A stretch of DNA of 64,000 bases from Marinomonas primoryensis (GCF_013372285.1 NZ_CP054301.1:1598001-1662000), one strand, 5' to 3'; positions 24,905 through 34,800 are shown, counted from the first letter of the stretch. The notes: generated by a model not told the origin, from the sequence alone. Numbers and translations are program-made.

Positions 24905-26898
24905 TGACTATTTTCTCACTAAAACACGAAGCTACAACAATTAAGCAATTAAAAAAAGTTATCAAATATAACAGCAATGACAAGGTAGGATTGAATAATA
25001 CAAACAATCCAAGATTAATTTCTGTTAGTTCTAACTGTGGTTATTGTTCAAATGTAAACGACGAAAACGAATATAACCAGCTCGTAGAGAACTTTATTTT
25101 ATCAGTTGATGCTAATTCACAACTATCTAAAAATTCACGTCAAAAATACCTATACGAGCATTCTGTAATATCATTTTCAAATGATGATGATGAAAGATTA
25201 GGTATGGCTAACGCTTTAAAATTAGCAATAAAAACAGCTAAAAAATACGATCCTAATTTTGAAAAAACGCCATATATGATATGGCCGCAGGTCGATAGTG
25301 GAAAGCTTCACTTCCATATTGTGAGAGGTTATCACGACGAGTTAGGCAACTATCATAGACAAAGCAATTCGGGCTTAAAAAGACAGTCAGCAGTGCAGAA
25401 AATAGAGAAAGAGAATAAATTAACACTTACTGGAAAAAATAACCCTGATAATTACATATGGAAAATAGACGTAAATAATAAGAAAAAGAAAATATATGTC
25501 CCAAATTTGAATGATGATCATAAAAAAATAGCTAAAAATAAAGCTATCGATTACAACTGTAAAATAGACGAATTAGGCAATATTAAATATTCTTTGAAAA
25601 CAAAAGAAAATAAATTAAATTCATCTATAAATAAGAATAAAGACATTCACAGAAGTAATAAAAAAAAGGTTAATAATAAAATAAATGTAATATATGGGAA
25701 AATAACTGAATTAGAAAAGCCTATTAAATACAGTGTTTTTAAGAAAGTTAAAAACTGGTTTACTGATCAAGTAAAAATAGACAAAGAATATAATGAAAAT
25801 TTAATTAAAAATAATGAAAACAAAGTTTCAAAATTAGAAGGTATGATAAAAGATGATTGGCGTATTAAAAATAATACTCATCGTAAAATTCTTGGTAAAA
25901 AAATAATCAATGAGAGAAAAATTAATGTTGTTAATAATGAAGAAAAATATATTTTAGATAAAAAAGATGATCTTTTAAATAATGATGATATTTTTTCAAA
26001 TCTTAAAAACACTGTTAATAATGCTTATCGAAGTTCTAAAACGACACAAGAATTTATTGATATACTAAATGATAACAAGATAGAAATATTTTTAAATATG
26101 AGAGAGAACGGCACTGGTGGCATAACGTATACATCATTAAATGATGATATTTCGCTTGCAGGCGGAAAAATTAACTCATATTTGACATACGGTAAGATTA
26201 AAAAAAATGATGCTGATTTATTCGAATACTTAACTAATAGAAGCTTTAAAAATGATGAAAAATTAAGTATTAGTAATGATTTCGATGTTAAAAATATAAA
26301 CTATAATTATAAGCAAGTTAAAAATAATGATGGTTCAATGTCAATTTTCTATAATAAAAAAGATGAAGAAAAAAGACCAAACAACTTTAATTTAAAGATA
26401 AGCCAAGATAAAAAAACAATATCATTAAGCCCAAATTCAAATCCTTTCGATTTAGAATTGACTTATAAAATAGCAAAGGAGAACGGCTGGAAGGGTGCAA
26501 GTTCACAAAACAAAGAACTTACTTTAAAATCTATGAAAGTTGCATATAAAAATAATAAAGATGATTTATTTTTCTTTCAATTAGAAAATTCTTCAATCTC
26601 TCTTGATGATGTTAAAATTGTTGTTTTAAGCGAAAAAATGAGCAATTCAAATTTAATTAATCTCTATGATAATAAATTAACTAATAATAGTATTGATGAG
26701 CAAAGAAAATTTGTATTATCAAAATTAAATAATAAATATGATACTGATTATGTTCTTAATGAGTTAAATAAAGATAGATCATTAAAAAGTATATTAAATG
26801 ATAAAGACGACTTATATATTTTAAAAATAGATCATAAAAACGATCTAAATAATAATGTTAAAAATGAAAATTCAAATAAAAGGCGCTATAAATTTTAA
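24904..26898 (+). CDS. MOB-type relaxase / mobilization nuclease
   Basis: 664 residues. The N-terminal domain carries the HUH metal motif KLHFHIVRGYHDE (His136 and His138) with VISFSNDDDE before it. It should nick the oriT, stay bound to the 5' end and be carried into the recipient through a helper secretion system. The rest is long, lysine- and asparagine-rich, with low complexity and no recognised helicase or primase motif. The exact MOB class is not clear, and I could not fix the catalytic tyrosine. The end overlaps the convergent Rep-like gene. Confidence 0.75.
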   Translation: MTIFSLKHEATTIKQLKKVIKYNSNDKVGLNNTNNPRLISVSSNCGYCSNVNDENEYNQLVENFILSVDANSQLSKNSRQKYLYEHSVISFSNDDDERLGMANALKLAIKTAKKYDPNFEKTPYMIWPQVDSGKLHFHIVRGYHDELGNYHRQSNSGLKRQSAVQKIEKENKLTLTGKNNPDNYIWKIDVNNKKKKIYVPNLNDDHKKIAKNKAIDYNCKIDELGNIKYSLKTKENKLNSSINKNKDIHRSNKKKVNNKINVIYGKITELEKPIKYSVFKKVKNWFTDQVKIDKEYNENLIKNNENKVSKLEGMIKDDWRIKNNTHRKILGKKIINERKINVVNNEEKYILDKKDDLLNNDDIFSNLKNTVNNAYRSSKTTQEFIDILNDNKIEIFLNMRENGTGGITYTSLNDDISLAGGKINSYLTYGKIKKNDADLFEYLTNRSFKNDEKLSISNDFDVKNINYNYKQVKNNDGSMSIFYNKKDEEKRPNNFNLKISQDKKTISLSPNSNPFDLELTYKIAKENGWKGASSQNKELTLKSMKVAYKNNKDDLFFFQLENSSISLDDVKIVVLSEKMSNSNLINLYDNKLTNNSIDEQRKFVLSKLNNKYDTDYVLNELNKDRSLKSILNDKDDLYILKIDHKNDLNNNVKNENSNKRRYKF

Positions 26899-27527
26899 TA
26901 ATAAAATTTATAGTGTTCTTCTAATGTTGGTGAATTTTTGTTAACAGGGTATTTATATTTGACTTCTACATTTAAGCTTTTAAAAGCTTGTTTAATTTTG
27001 AATATTCTTCTATCTCTTCGCTCAATTTTATACAAATCTAAAACTTTAAATAAATAATTTACGTCTAAATAACCACTAGGCTTCATTGCTAAAATCATCG
27101 CTAGTTTAGTTGTTCTTATATCTTTTATGCTTTTCAATGTTTTTAACTCTAATTTATTAAAACCACTTTTTTTCATCGTTTTTATATATGTATCAGTAAA
27201 AGTAAAACTTATAGTTTTATTTTCTAAATCATAATCAATCAAATCAAAGAATTTTGAAATTATTATATGATGCGTCAACAAGAATTTTTCAATATAAATA
27301 AAACTTAAAGTAGCTCTACACAAATAACTATCACTCGCAAAAAAGTTTTTTAATGAAAAAGTCAAATAGTTTTCATCTGTTTTGTTATTCTTATAAATCA
27401 TCGTTGCGTTTGATAAGATCGCAACAAATAGTTTAATGTCGTGATTTTGTTTAAAATCAAATAATTCATAATGTAGTTTGTTTTCTCTGTTCATTAATTC
27501 TCTCGCTATTGTAAAGTATTCGATCAT
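26895..27527 (-). CDS. putative replication initiator-like winged-helix protein
   Basis: 210 residues of unknown family. The C-terminal half (ELKTLKSIKDIRTTKLAMIL, then RRDRRIFKIKQAFKSLN) resembles the second winged-helix domain of Rep_3/RepB-type plasmid initiators, where similar runs end in 'ikqAfkelN'. It is transcribed away from an iteron-like array that begins about 230 bases upstream of its start. That is the classic arrangement for theta plasmids, so extrachromosomal replication after excision is possible. Identification is tentative; a DNA-binding regulator is the alternative. Confidence 0.4.
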   Translation of the reverse strand: MIEYFTIARELMNRENKLHYELFDFKQNHDIKLFVAILSNATMIYKNNKTDENYLTFSLKNFFASDSYLCRATLSFIYIEKFLLTHHIIISKFFDLIDYDLENKTISFTFTDTYIKTMKKSGFNKLELKTLKSIKDIRTTKLAMILAMKPSGYLDVNYLFKVLDLYKIERRDRRIFKIKQAFKSLNVEVKYKYPVNKNSPTLEEHYKFYY

Positions 27528-27660
27528 TTTATATATTCCTCATTATATAATTTTAAAAATTAAACAGTGAAGAAATACATTATTTCAAATTTAATTATTG
27601 ACTTTATAACAATTAAATGTATATTAATTTATATCTTCTTGCCGGAAGTTTAATTTTTTT

Positions 27661-27698
27661 AAAAGTCGCATTCATTTATTTGAATGCGATTTTTTTTG
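27661..27698. terminator. hairpin terminator in the element
   Basis: Stem TCGCATTCA / TGAATGCGA flanked by A and T runs, ending TTTTTTTT. It lies between the Rep-like gene and the iterons. Confidence 0.75.
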
Positions 27699-27761
27699 TT
27701 TATAATTTCAATTAATCATATTTTTTTAAATTGTCAAATTATGTATTAAAGTGTTGGGTCA

Positions 27762-27884
27762 AAAAGCTTAATTGTGGTGTGTGTGATTGAAAATAAAAGC
27801 TTAATTGTGGTGTGTGCAAAGTAAAATAGTGGTGGATGAAGAAGTAAAATAGTGGTGGATGAAGATGTAAAATAGTGGTGTGCT
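27762..27884 (+). repeat. five-copy iteron-like direct repeat array
   Basis: Two copies of AAAAGCTTAATTGTGGTGTGTG (27762-27783, 27795-27816), two of a related 24-mer with GTAAAATAGTGGTGGATG (27819-27842, 27842-27865), and a fifth variant (27867-27884). Aligned on the GTGGTG core, successive copies are 33, 22, 23 and 23 bases apart, multiples of a DNA turn. This looks like an initiator-binding iteron set. Confidence 0.75.
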
Positions 27885-28030
27885 AATAATATAGATTACT
27901 AACTAATGTAGATTAGTAACTGATTTAGAATTTTTAATATAGATAAAAAGAACTTAAATTTTCTTTCTTTTATCTTTCGCAAAGTGACGCAAAAAACAAA
28001 AGTAAGACTTATTAAGTGCATAAGAGATTT

Positions 28031-28236
28031 AAGAGATATGCCCTTCGGGCTTTTCTGGAAGTGCGGAAGAGCGTAGCGATGACCGTAAAAAGCGTTTAAA
28101 TGATGTTTTAAGCGTGTTTTTTATTTCTTTGATATGATTGGTTAAGATATTAAAGAGATATGCCGCAAGCGGCTTTTCTGGAAGTGCGGAAGAGCTAAGT
28201 GATGATCATATAAGCGTTTAAACGATGTTTTAAGTG
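28031..28236 (+). repeat. duplicated hairpin block of about 85 bases
   Basis: Two similar stretches, about 28031-28116 and 28153-28236. Each starts AAGAGATATG, has a small hairpin (GCCC-TTC-GGGC in one, GCCGC-AA-GCGGC in the other), then CTTTTCTGGAAGTGCGGAAGAGC, and ends near GCGTTTAAAYGATGTTTTAAG. The hairpin bases differ but pairing is kept. Together with the iterons this fills the 875-base gap 27528-28403; no gene is seen in it. Confidence 0.7.
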
Positions 28237-28403
28237 TATTGTGTGAATTTATAATTCGACAGACCTTGAAAAAGAATCTAATAGTGTTTAATTTACTAAT
28301 AAGCTTACAAAAGACGGCCTGTGTCAATTATTTCTAAGGTTTAAGTCTCAATCTTAAGATTCTGTTGTTGCACTATTAATTATTTTATTTAAGGATTTAA
28401 AAA

Positions 28404-29438
28404 ATGCGTTTAATATTCACTTCTTTATTGATTCTATTTTTTTGTTCAGGATGTAAAAGCACAGAAAACTTAATTAGTTCATACAAAGAATCATTAAAGT
28501 CTCCAGAGCAAAAAACAAACGAAAGTATTGATCAATGGATTAGTTCTAAAGATTTGGAGATTTTAAAAGAATTTAATTATTCAATGCCATTTTCAATTGG
28601 TAATTCTATTAAATATATTAAGGAGGATGATTTAATAACTTTCTATAAGCGCATAGATTCAATGAAGGAAGATTTTATAATAAAATCTAAAAATTATGAA
28701 AATGATATGCCTAAACTTTTAGAGTTGTACCGATCTATTGATAGTGTGATTTATAGTTTTAACGTGACAAGAAACTTTATTGATAGTGTTGTTGAAAAAC
28801 ATGCAAATGAGTTTGAGAATTATAAATCTGATAATAATATCGGTTTTTATGATTTGTTTAACTATTGTGATGCTAATAACATAGAATCTAAAGATTGCAT
28901 GGAAAGAAATGGAATTAAAGAGATTCTTTTTTCTAATTTAATAAGTGAAAATAATAATTATGATCAGTATATAAAGAATTTGAATAGGGAAATCTTTTCG
29001 TTAAAAGAAGTTATTAGGGATATTGCTATTAAAGGTAAAAATCATGAGAAGAAAATATTTCTAACTAATGCTAAATTGAATGGTTGTGAAAAAGCTAAAG
29101 ATCTAAATTTTCGTGAGAATAACAGTCTCTCTGATTTGATTGGTTTTGATTATTTTAAGCCGAATGATCAACTTATATATGAACTAAAAGGTTTTAAGAT
29201 TTCTCAATCTCTTTCAAATGGTCTCCTATTATCATCTACTTCAATGCGTAATTATTCAACACCGTTTATATTTGTAGATTTATCTGGTTTATATGCTGAT
29301 GATTATGTATTTGATAAAGATGAAGAATATGTTTGCTATTCTGGCATTAAAGAATATAAATCTATTTTAGGGGTAATTAAACGAGTTAATTCTTTTCATG
29401 CTATTAAGGATGATAATAAATATTACTTTTTAAAATAA
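28404..29438 (+). CDS. predicted lipoprotein of unknown function
   Basis: 344 residues with a type II signal: MRLIFTSLLILFFCSGC, lipid Cys at 17. The mature part is helical, rich in Asn, Lys and Asp, with charged stretches between 40 and 210, then a beta-rich end with four Cys. I recognise no family. It is the only gene on the element without a mobility or maintenance role, hence possible cargo. It has its own terminator and AT-rich codon use like its neighbours. Confidence 0.75.
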   Translation: MRLIFTSLLILFFCSGCKSTENLISSYKESLKSPEQKTNESIDQWISSKDLEILKEFNYSMPFSIGNSIKYIKEDDLITFYKRIDSMKEDFIIKSKNYENDMPKLLELYRSIDSVIYSFNVTRNFIDSVVEKHANEFENYKSDNNIGFYDLFNYCDANNIESKDCMERNGIKEILFSNLISENNNYDQYIKNLNREIFSLKEVIRDIAIKGKNHEKKIFLTNAKLNGCEKAKDLNFRENNSLSDLIGFDYFKPNDQLIYELKGFKISQSLSNGLLLSSTSMRNYSTPFIFVDLSGLYADDYVFDKDEEYVCYSGIKEYKSILGVIKRVNSFHAIKDDNKYYFLK

Positions 29439-29461
29439 TATTTATTATTTGAATTACATAT

Positions 29462-29486
29462 AAAAAGACCTTGAAGGTCTTTTTTA
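29462..29486 (+). terminator. terminator of the lipoprotein gene
   Basis: Stem AAAAAGACC / GGTCTTTTT with a TTGAA-type loop. Confidence 0.85.
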
Positions 29487-29555
29487 CTGTTTAAAATCGT
29501 ATTATTTATCTTTTAATATACGAATTAGTTCCAGAAAACCCTTTTTAAATTCATA

Positions 29556-29585
29556 AAAAAGCCCCAATAAAGGGGCGTTTTTTTA
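29556..29585 (-). terminator. terminator of the element tRNA-Leu gene
   Basis: Stem GCCCC / GGGGC flanked by A6 and T7 runs, directly after the tRNA 3' end on the minus strand. Confidence 0.8.
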
Positions 29586-29587
29586 GT

Positions 29588-29940
29588 TGGTAGCGGTAGC
29601 CAGACTCGAACTGGCACACCCGAAGGCATCGGATTTTGACATTTTCACGGACTATATCATCACCCTAAAAAATAGGGGCTGGACGCTTTTTCATTAAGAT
29701 ATTAATACTTAACTAATTCCTGTTATTAAGCCTATTCGCATAAGCTCAGGTAGTCTCTGAACCTTCCCAGACTCCGTGGGCTTGGCTGCTGATTGTCTCG
29801 TCAAAGATTTTCCAGCAATTCATCCAATTTAATCGACTTTCTTACGAAAGAAGCGGACTCGTTTATTTTTTCTTTCACTCTATTAGAGTGTTTTCAGACA
29901 CAGATTAATCCGACGTGTCTACCAATTCCACCATACCGCC
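29588..29940 (-). tRNA. intron-containing tRNA-Leu(CAA) carried by the element
   Basis: Exon 1 is 29940-29908 and exon 2 is 29639-29588, together 85 nt including an encoded CCA. Folded: acceptor GGCGGTA with TACCGCT, D arm GTGGAATTGGTAGACAC, anticodon stem TCGGA with TCCGA around loop TTCAAAA (anticodon CAA), long variable arm, T arm GCCAG-TTCGAGT-CTGGC, then ACCA. The D arm, loop and variable arm are identical to the split host gene. The first pair is G-U in both. A group I intron separates bases 32 and 33. It should read UUG codons and replace the broken host gene. Confidence 0.9.
29640..29907 (-). ncRNA. group I self-splicing intron in the tRNA anticodon loop
   Basis: 268 nt without an endonuclease gene. 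All four group I core elements are present on the minus strand: P AATTGCTGGAAAATC (29820-29806), Q AATCAGCAGCCAAGC (29794-29780), R GGTTCAGAGACTACC (29763-29749), S GATGATATAGTCCGT (29661-29647). GACTA of R pairs with TAGTC of S as P7. The internal guide GTCTGA (29899-29894) pairs with exon TCGGAT, giving the required U-G pair at the 5' splice site. The last intron base is G. A P2 hairpin CACTCT/AGAGTG follows. Confidence 0.93.
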
Positions 29941-29953
29941 AACAATTCCAAAA

Positions 29954-29975
29954 GCTATACAACAGTTATACAACT
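29954..29975 (+). repeat. right arm-type repeat pair, probable integrase sites
   Basis: GCTATACAAC, 3 bases, TATACAACT; same orientation and nearly the same sequence as 22895-22917 at the other end. It overlaps the -10 of the element tRNA promoter. Confidence 0.6.
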
Positions 29976-29992
29976 TTTTTTATCTTTTTCAA
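29965..29992 (-). promoter_or_regulatory. possible promoter of the element tRNA-Leu
   Basis: On the minus strand TTGAAA (29992-29987), 16 bases, TATAAC (29970-29965). The start would be near 29958, 18 bases before the tRNA. Binding of integrase to the overlapping arm repeat could block it. Confidence 0.45.
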
Positions 29993-30048
29993 AACTATAA
30001 GTTGATGTTTTAAAAGAATATTTTCTTAAAAAAATGATAAACCGTTTC

Positions 30049-30057
30049 GATTTTGAA
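30049..30057. repeat. right attachment core (attR)
   Basis: GATTTTGAA, identical to 22827-22835. Here the right flank TCCGT is host anticodon stem and the left flank TTC is element. Confidence 0.85.
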
Positions 30058-30089
30058 TCCGTCGTGTCTACCAATTCCACCACACTGGC
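30049..30089 (-). pseudogene. 5' half of the split host tRNA-Leu(CAA)
   Basis: From 30089 leftward: acceptor GCCAGTG, D arm TGGTGGAATTGGTAGACAC, anticodon stem ACGGA, loop TTCAAAA, then the element sequence CGAAACGG instead of the expected CCGTTGCC. It complements the 3' half at 22783-22828 exactly; the two give an 85-nt tRNA. Confidence 0.9.
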
Positions 30090-30108
30090 CTTGAAAAAGG
30101 TGAGGCGT

Positions 30109-30136
30109 ATTCTATGTTATTTCTGAAATAAGTCAA
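30109..30136 (-). promoter_or_regulatory. original host tRNA-Leu promoter
   Basis: Minus strand TTGACT (30136-30131), 16 bases, TAGAAT (30114-30109), then a GC-rich discriminator (ACGCC) as in stable-RNA promoters. It now drives the orphan 5' half and could read into the intron-bearing tRNA about 110 bases further on. Confidence 0.7.
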
Positions 30137-30247
30137 TGGATATGGAAGTTATTTTTATCTTTTTAATATGACGTCGCTTGGAAGTACCTTTTTACGTGAT
30201 TTTTCGATAAAATGCCGGGTCGTTTTTTCTAGGTAGTGTTCCCTATC

Positions 30248-32460
<2,213 letters not shown>

Positions 32461-32530
32461 TAAACAAATTATGCAGATTCTTTAAATAAAAGGATCGCAA
32501 CAGTTTCATAAACCATTGGAGAGTTAACAC

Positions 32531-32857
32531 ATGATCTCATTGATCTCACCAGCGTATGCTGAAGGCGGACTAGCGGCAGATGGAGGTATTTTTAACCTTG
32601 TATTGCTTGCGGGTTTTGTCGTCATTTTTTACTTCCTTATGTGGCGCCCACAAGCAAAGCGTGCGAAAGAGCATAAAAACTTGATCGCATCTTTGGCTAA
32701 AGGTACTGAAGTAGTAACTGGCGGTGGTGTATTGGGTAAAGTATCTAAAGTAGATGATAACTACGTAGTACTTGAAGTGGCTGAAGGCGTTGAAATGAAA
32801 TTTCAAAAGTCTTCTGTTGCTGCTGTATTGCCTAAAGGAACGTTAAAGTCTATTTAA
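32531..32857 (+). CDS. yajC: Sec translocase accessory subunit YajC
   Basis: 108 residues with one membrane segment (about 20-40, FNLVLLAGFVVIFYFLMW) followed by RPQAKRAKEHKNL and a small beta domain. YajC joins SecDF at the SecYEG channel. It has a hairpin after it, before secD. Confidence 0.95.
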   Translation: MISLISPAYAEGGLAADGGIFNLVLLAGFVVIFYFLMWRPQAKRAKEHKNLIASLAKGTEVVTGGGVLGKVSKVDDNYVVLEVAEGVEMKFQKSSVAAVLPKGTLKSI

Positions 32858-32865
32858 CTTTCTTA

Positions 32866-32900
32866 GAAAAGCGCCTTCTCTAGGCGCTTTTCTTTTTTAT
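32866..32900 (+). terminator. hairpin between yajC and secD
   Basis: GAAAAGCGCC / GGCGCTTTTC followed by TTTTTT. It may partly terminate and set the yajC to secDF ratio. Confidence 0.75.
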
Positions 32901-32937
32901 CGATCCATTCAAATTTTTTAGGTGTAAAGGATTTTTC

Positions 32938-34791
32938 ATGCTTAACAAGTACCCCTTGTGGAAGTATTTGCTAATTCTTCTTGTTTTGGCTTTGGGGCTA
33001 CTCTATGCCTTCCCAAATCTTTATCCGGATGATCCAGCGCTACAACTATCTACCCAAAAAGCGACTTCTGTTGTTGATGAGCAAGCTTTGCTGAGAGCGA
33101 CAAGTGCGCTTTCAAAAGCAAATATAGAATTAAAAGAAGCAGAGCTTACTTCTGCTGGCGGTACCTTGCGCTTTAATAGTGGTGAGGACCAACTTGCTGC
33201 CAAGCCTGTCGTGGCGGCAGCATTGGGTGATGATTTTGTAACAGCATTGAACCTTGTTCCTACTACACCGGACTGGCTGTCCTCTTTGGGGGCGGGTCCT
33301 GCTAAGTTAGGTTTGGATCTTCGCGGCGGTGTGCATTTCTTGTTAGAGGTGGATACCCCAGCGGCCCTTAAGCAAAAGCTTGAGGTCAGTGCGAGTGAAA
33401 TGAAGGCGTCGTTGCGTAAGAGTCGTGTGCGTTATCGCAGTGTCGATATTGAAGACGGTGTGCTTTCGATTCGTTTCTTGCAAGAGGTCGATTTGTCGTT
33501 GGCGGAGAATTTGTTGAAAGATGAATTCCCTGACTATCGTTATGGTACTCATCAAGATGAAGCTGAATTTTACTTAGACATCAGCTTTACTGAAGCGTCG
33601 AAGAAAGAAATTGAATCCTATGCTTTACAGCAAAACTTAACGACTTTACGTAACCGTGTAAATGAACTGGGTGTGGCTGAGCCATTGGTGCAGCGTCAGG
33701 GCAGTAATCGTATTGTTGTTGAGTTGCCAGGTGTACAAGATACCGCAGCGGCAAAACGTATCATCGGTGCGACAGCTAATCTAGAGTTCCATTTAGAAGC
33801 GGGTTTGGATGATAGCGGGTCAGATATAGAGACTCTGACTTTTCGTGATGGTAGTGGTCGCACTGCGCGTTTAGAGCGTGATCTAATTATTACGGGTGAC
33901 AGTGTTTCCGATGCGAGTTCGTCTTTTGATGAAAATGGCCAGCCTCAGGTCAACATCAGCTTGGACTCCAAAGGCGGTAAGCAAATGAGTAAAGTAACTC
34001 GTTCTGCTGTTGGTCGTAATATGGGTGTTGTGTTTATCGAGCATAAGTCTCGTAGTCGTTTTGTTGAAAATGAAGAAGGCAAAATGGAAGAAGTGCGTCG
34101 AAGCTACAGTGAGAAAGGTATTATCTCTTTAGCGACGATTCAAACAACGTTGGGCAACTCATTCCGAATTACAGGTTTGGACAGTCCGCGTGAATCTTCT
34201 GAGTTGGCTCTTTTGCTTCGTGCCGGTGCTTTGGCTGCGCCAATTTATTTTGTCGAAGAGCGTACCATTGGGCCGAGTTTGGGGGCAGAAAATATTCAGC
34301 TTGGTGTTAGCTCTGCTCAAATCGGCTTATTGGTTGTGATGTTGTTTATGCTGGTTTATTACAAGGTGTTTGGTATTTTTGCCAATGTCTCGTTGGCCCT
34401 AAATATCATTCTTTTGATGGCGTGTATGTCTATCATGGGAGCAACACTGACACTGCCTGGTATCGCGGGTATTGTACTGACCATGGGTATGGCGGTGGAC
34501 GCCAACGTGTTGATTTTCTCTAGGATAAAAGAGGAGTTGGCAAGCGGTGTTGGCAGCCAGCAGGCAATACATTCTGGTTTTAACCGCGCCTTTACGACTA
34601 TTTTAGATGCCAACATTACGACATTGCTTGTTGCTGTTATCTTGTTTGCAGTGGGTACGGGTCCGGTGAAAGGTTTCGCGGTGACGTTGTCGCTTGGTAT
34701 TCTTACTTCGATGTTTACGGCGATTGTTGTGACGCGTGCGCAGGTGAATCTTGTGTATGGCGGCCGTAAAAATAAGAAACTGTATATTTAG
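32938..34791 (+). CDS. secD: protein translocase subunit SecD
   Basis: 617 residues. An N-terminal membrane segment (8-26), a large periplasmic part with KLGLDLRGGVHFLLEVD and the TLRNRVNELGVAEPLVQRQG region, then five membrane segments from about 450, including the conserved TMGMAVDANVLIFSRIKEEL. SecD uses the proton gradient to help pull proteins out of SecYEG. It lies 9 bases before secF. Confidence 0.97.
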   Translation: MLNKYPLWKYLLILLVLALGLLYAFPNLYPDDPALQLSTQKATSVVDEQALLRATSALSKANIELKEAELTSAGGTLRFNSGEDQLAAKPVVAAALGDDFVTALNLVPTTPDWLSSLGAGPAKLGLDLRGGVHFLLEVDTPAALKQKLEVSASEMKASLRKSRVRYRSVDIEDGVLSIRFLQEVDLSLAENLLKDEFPDYRYGTHQDEAEFYLDISFTEASKKEIESYALQQNLTTLRNRVNELGVAEPLVQRQGSNRIVVELPGVQDTAAAKRIIGATANLEFHLEAGLDDSGSDIETLTFRDGSGRTARLERDLIITGDSVSDASSSFDENGQPQVNISLDSKGGKQMSKVTRSAVGRNMGVVFIEHKSRSRFVENEEGKMEEVRRSYSEKGIISLATIQTTLGNSFRITGLDSPRESSELALLLRAGALAAPIYFVEERTIGPSLGAENIQLGVSSAQIGLLVVMLFMLVYYKVFGIFANVSLALNIILLMACMSIMGATLTLPGIAGIVLTMGMAVDANVLIFSRIKEELASGVGSQQAIHSGFNRAFTTILDANITTLLVAVILFAVGTGPVKGFAVTLSLGILTSMFTAIVVTRAQVNLVYGGRKNKKLYI

Positions 34792-34800
34792 GAGAGCGCC

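Larger units (their letters stand above)
22827..30057. mobile_element. integrative mobilizable element in tRNA-Leu(CAA)
   Basis: About 7.2 kb bounded by a 9-bp core repeat (GATTTTGAA). It is visibly far richer in A and T than both flanks. Gene order: integrase, mobC, relaxase, a convergent Rep-like gene, iteron-like array, duplicated hairpin block, lipoprotein, and an intron-bearing tRNA-Leu(CAA). No type IV secretion genes are seen, so transfer would need a helper. It interrupts the host tRNA without rebuilding it. Boundaries are exact to the core repeat. Confidence 0.9.

Noticed and set aside
27762-27884. CRISPR array
   Set aside because: Repeats are degenerate, 22-33 bases apart with no unique spacers and no cas genes; iterons fit better.
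28142-28327. Leftward 61-codon frame in the repeat block
   Set aside because: It covers the duplicated hairpins and has no coding signs.
26895-29438. Toxin-antitoxin or restriction system on the element
   Set aside because: No pair of small overlapping genes and no nuclease or methylase motif in the two unknown proteins.
29793-30005. 70-codon frame across the tRNA and intron
   Set aside because: It lies over the antisense of tRNA exon 1 and the intron core; no ribosome site or family.
22827-30057. Prophage or self-transmissible conjugative element
   Set aside because: No capsid, portal, lysis or type IV secretion genes; only relaxase and accessory protein.
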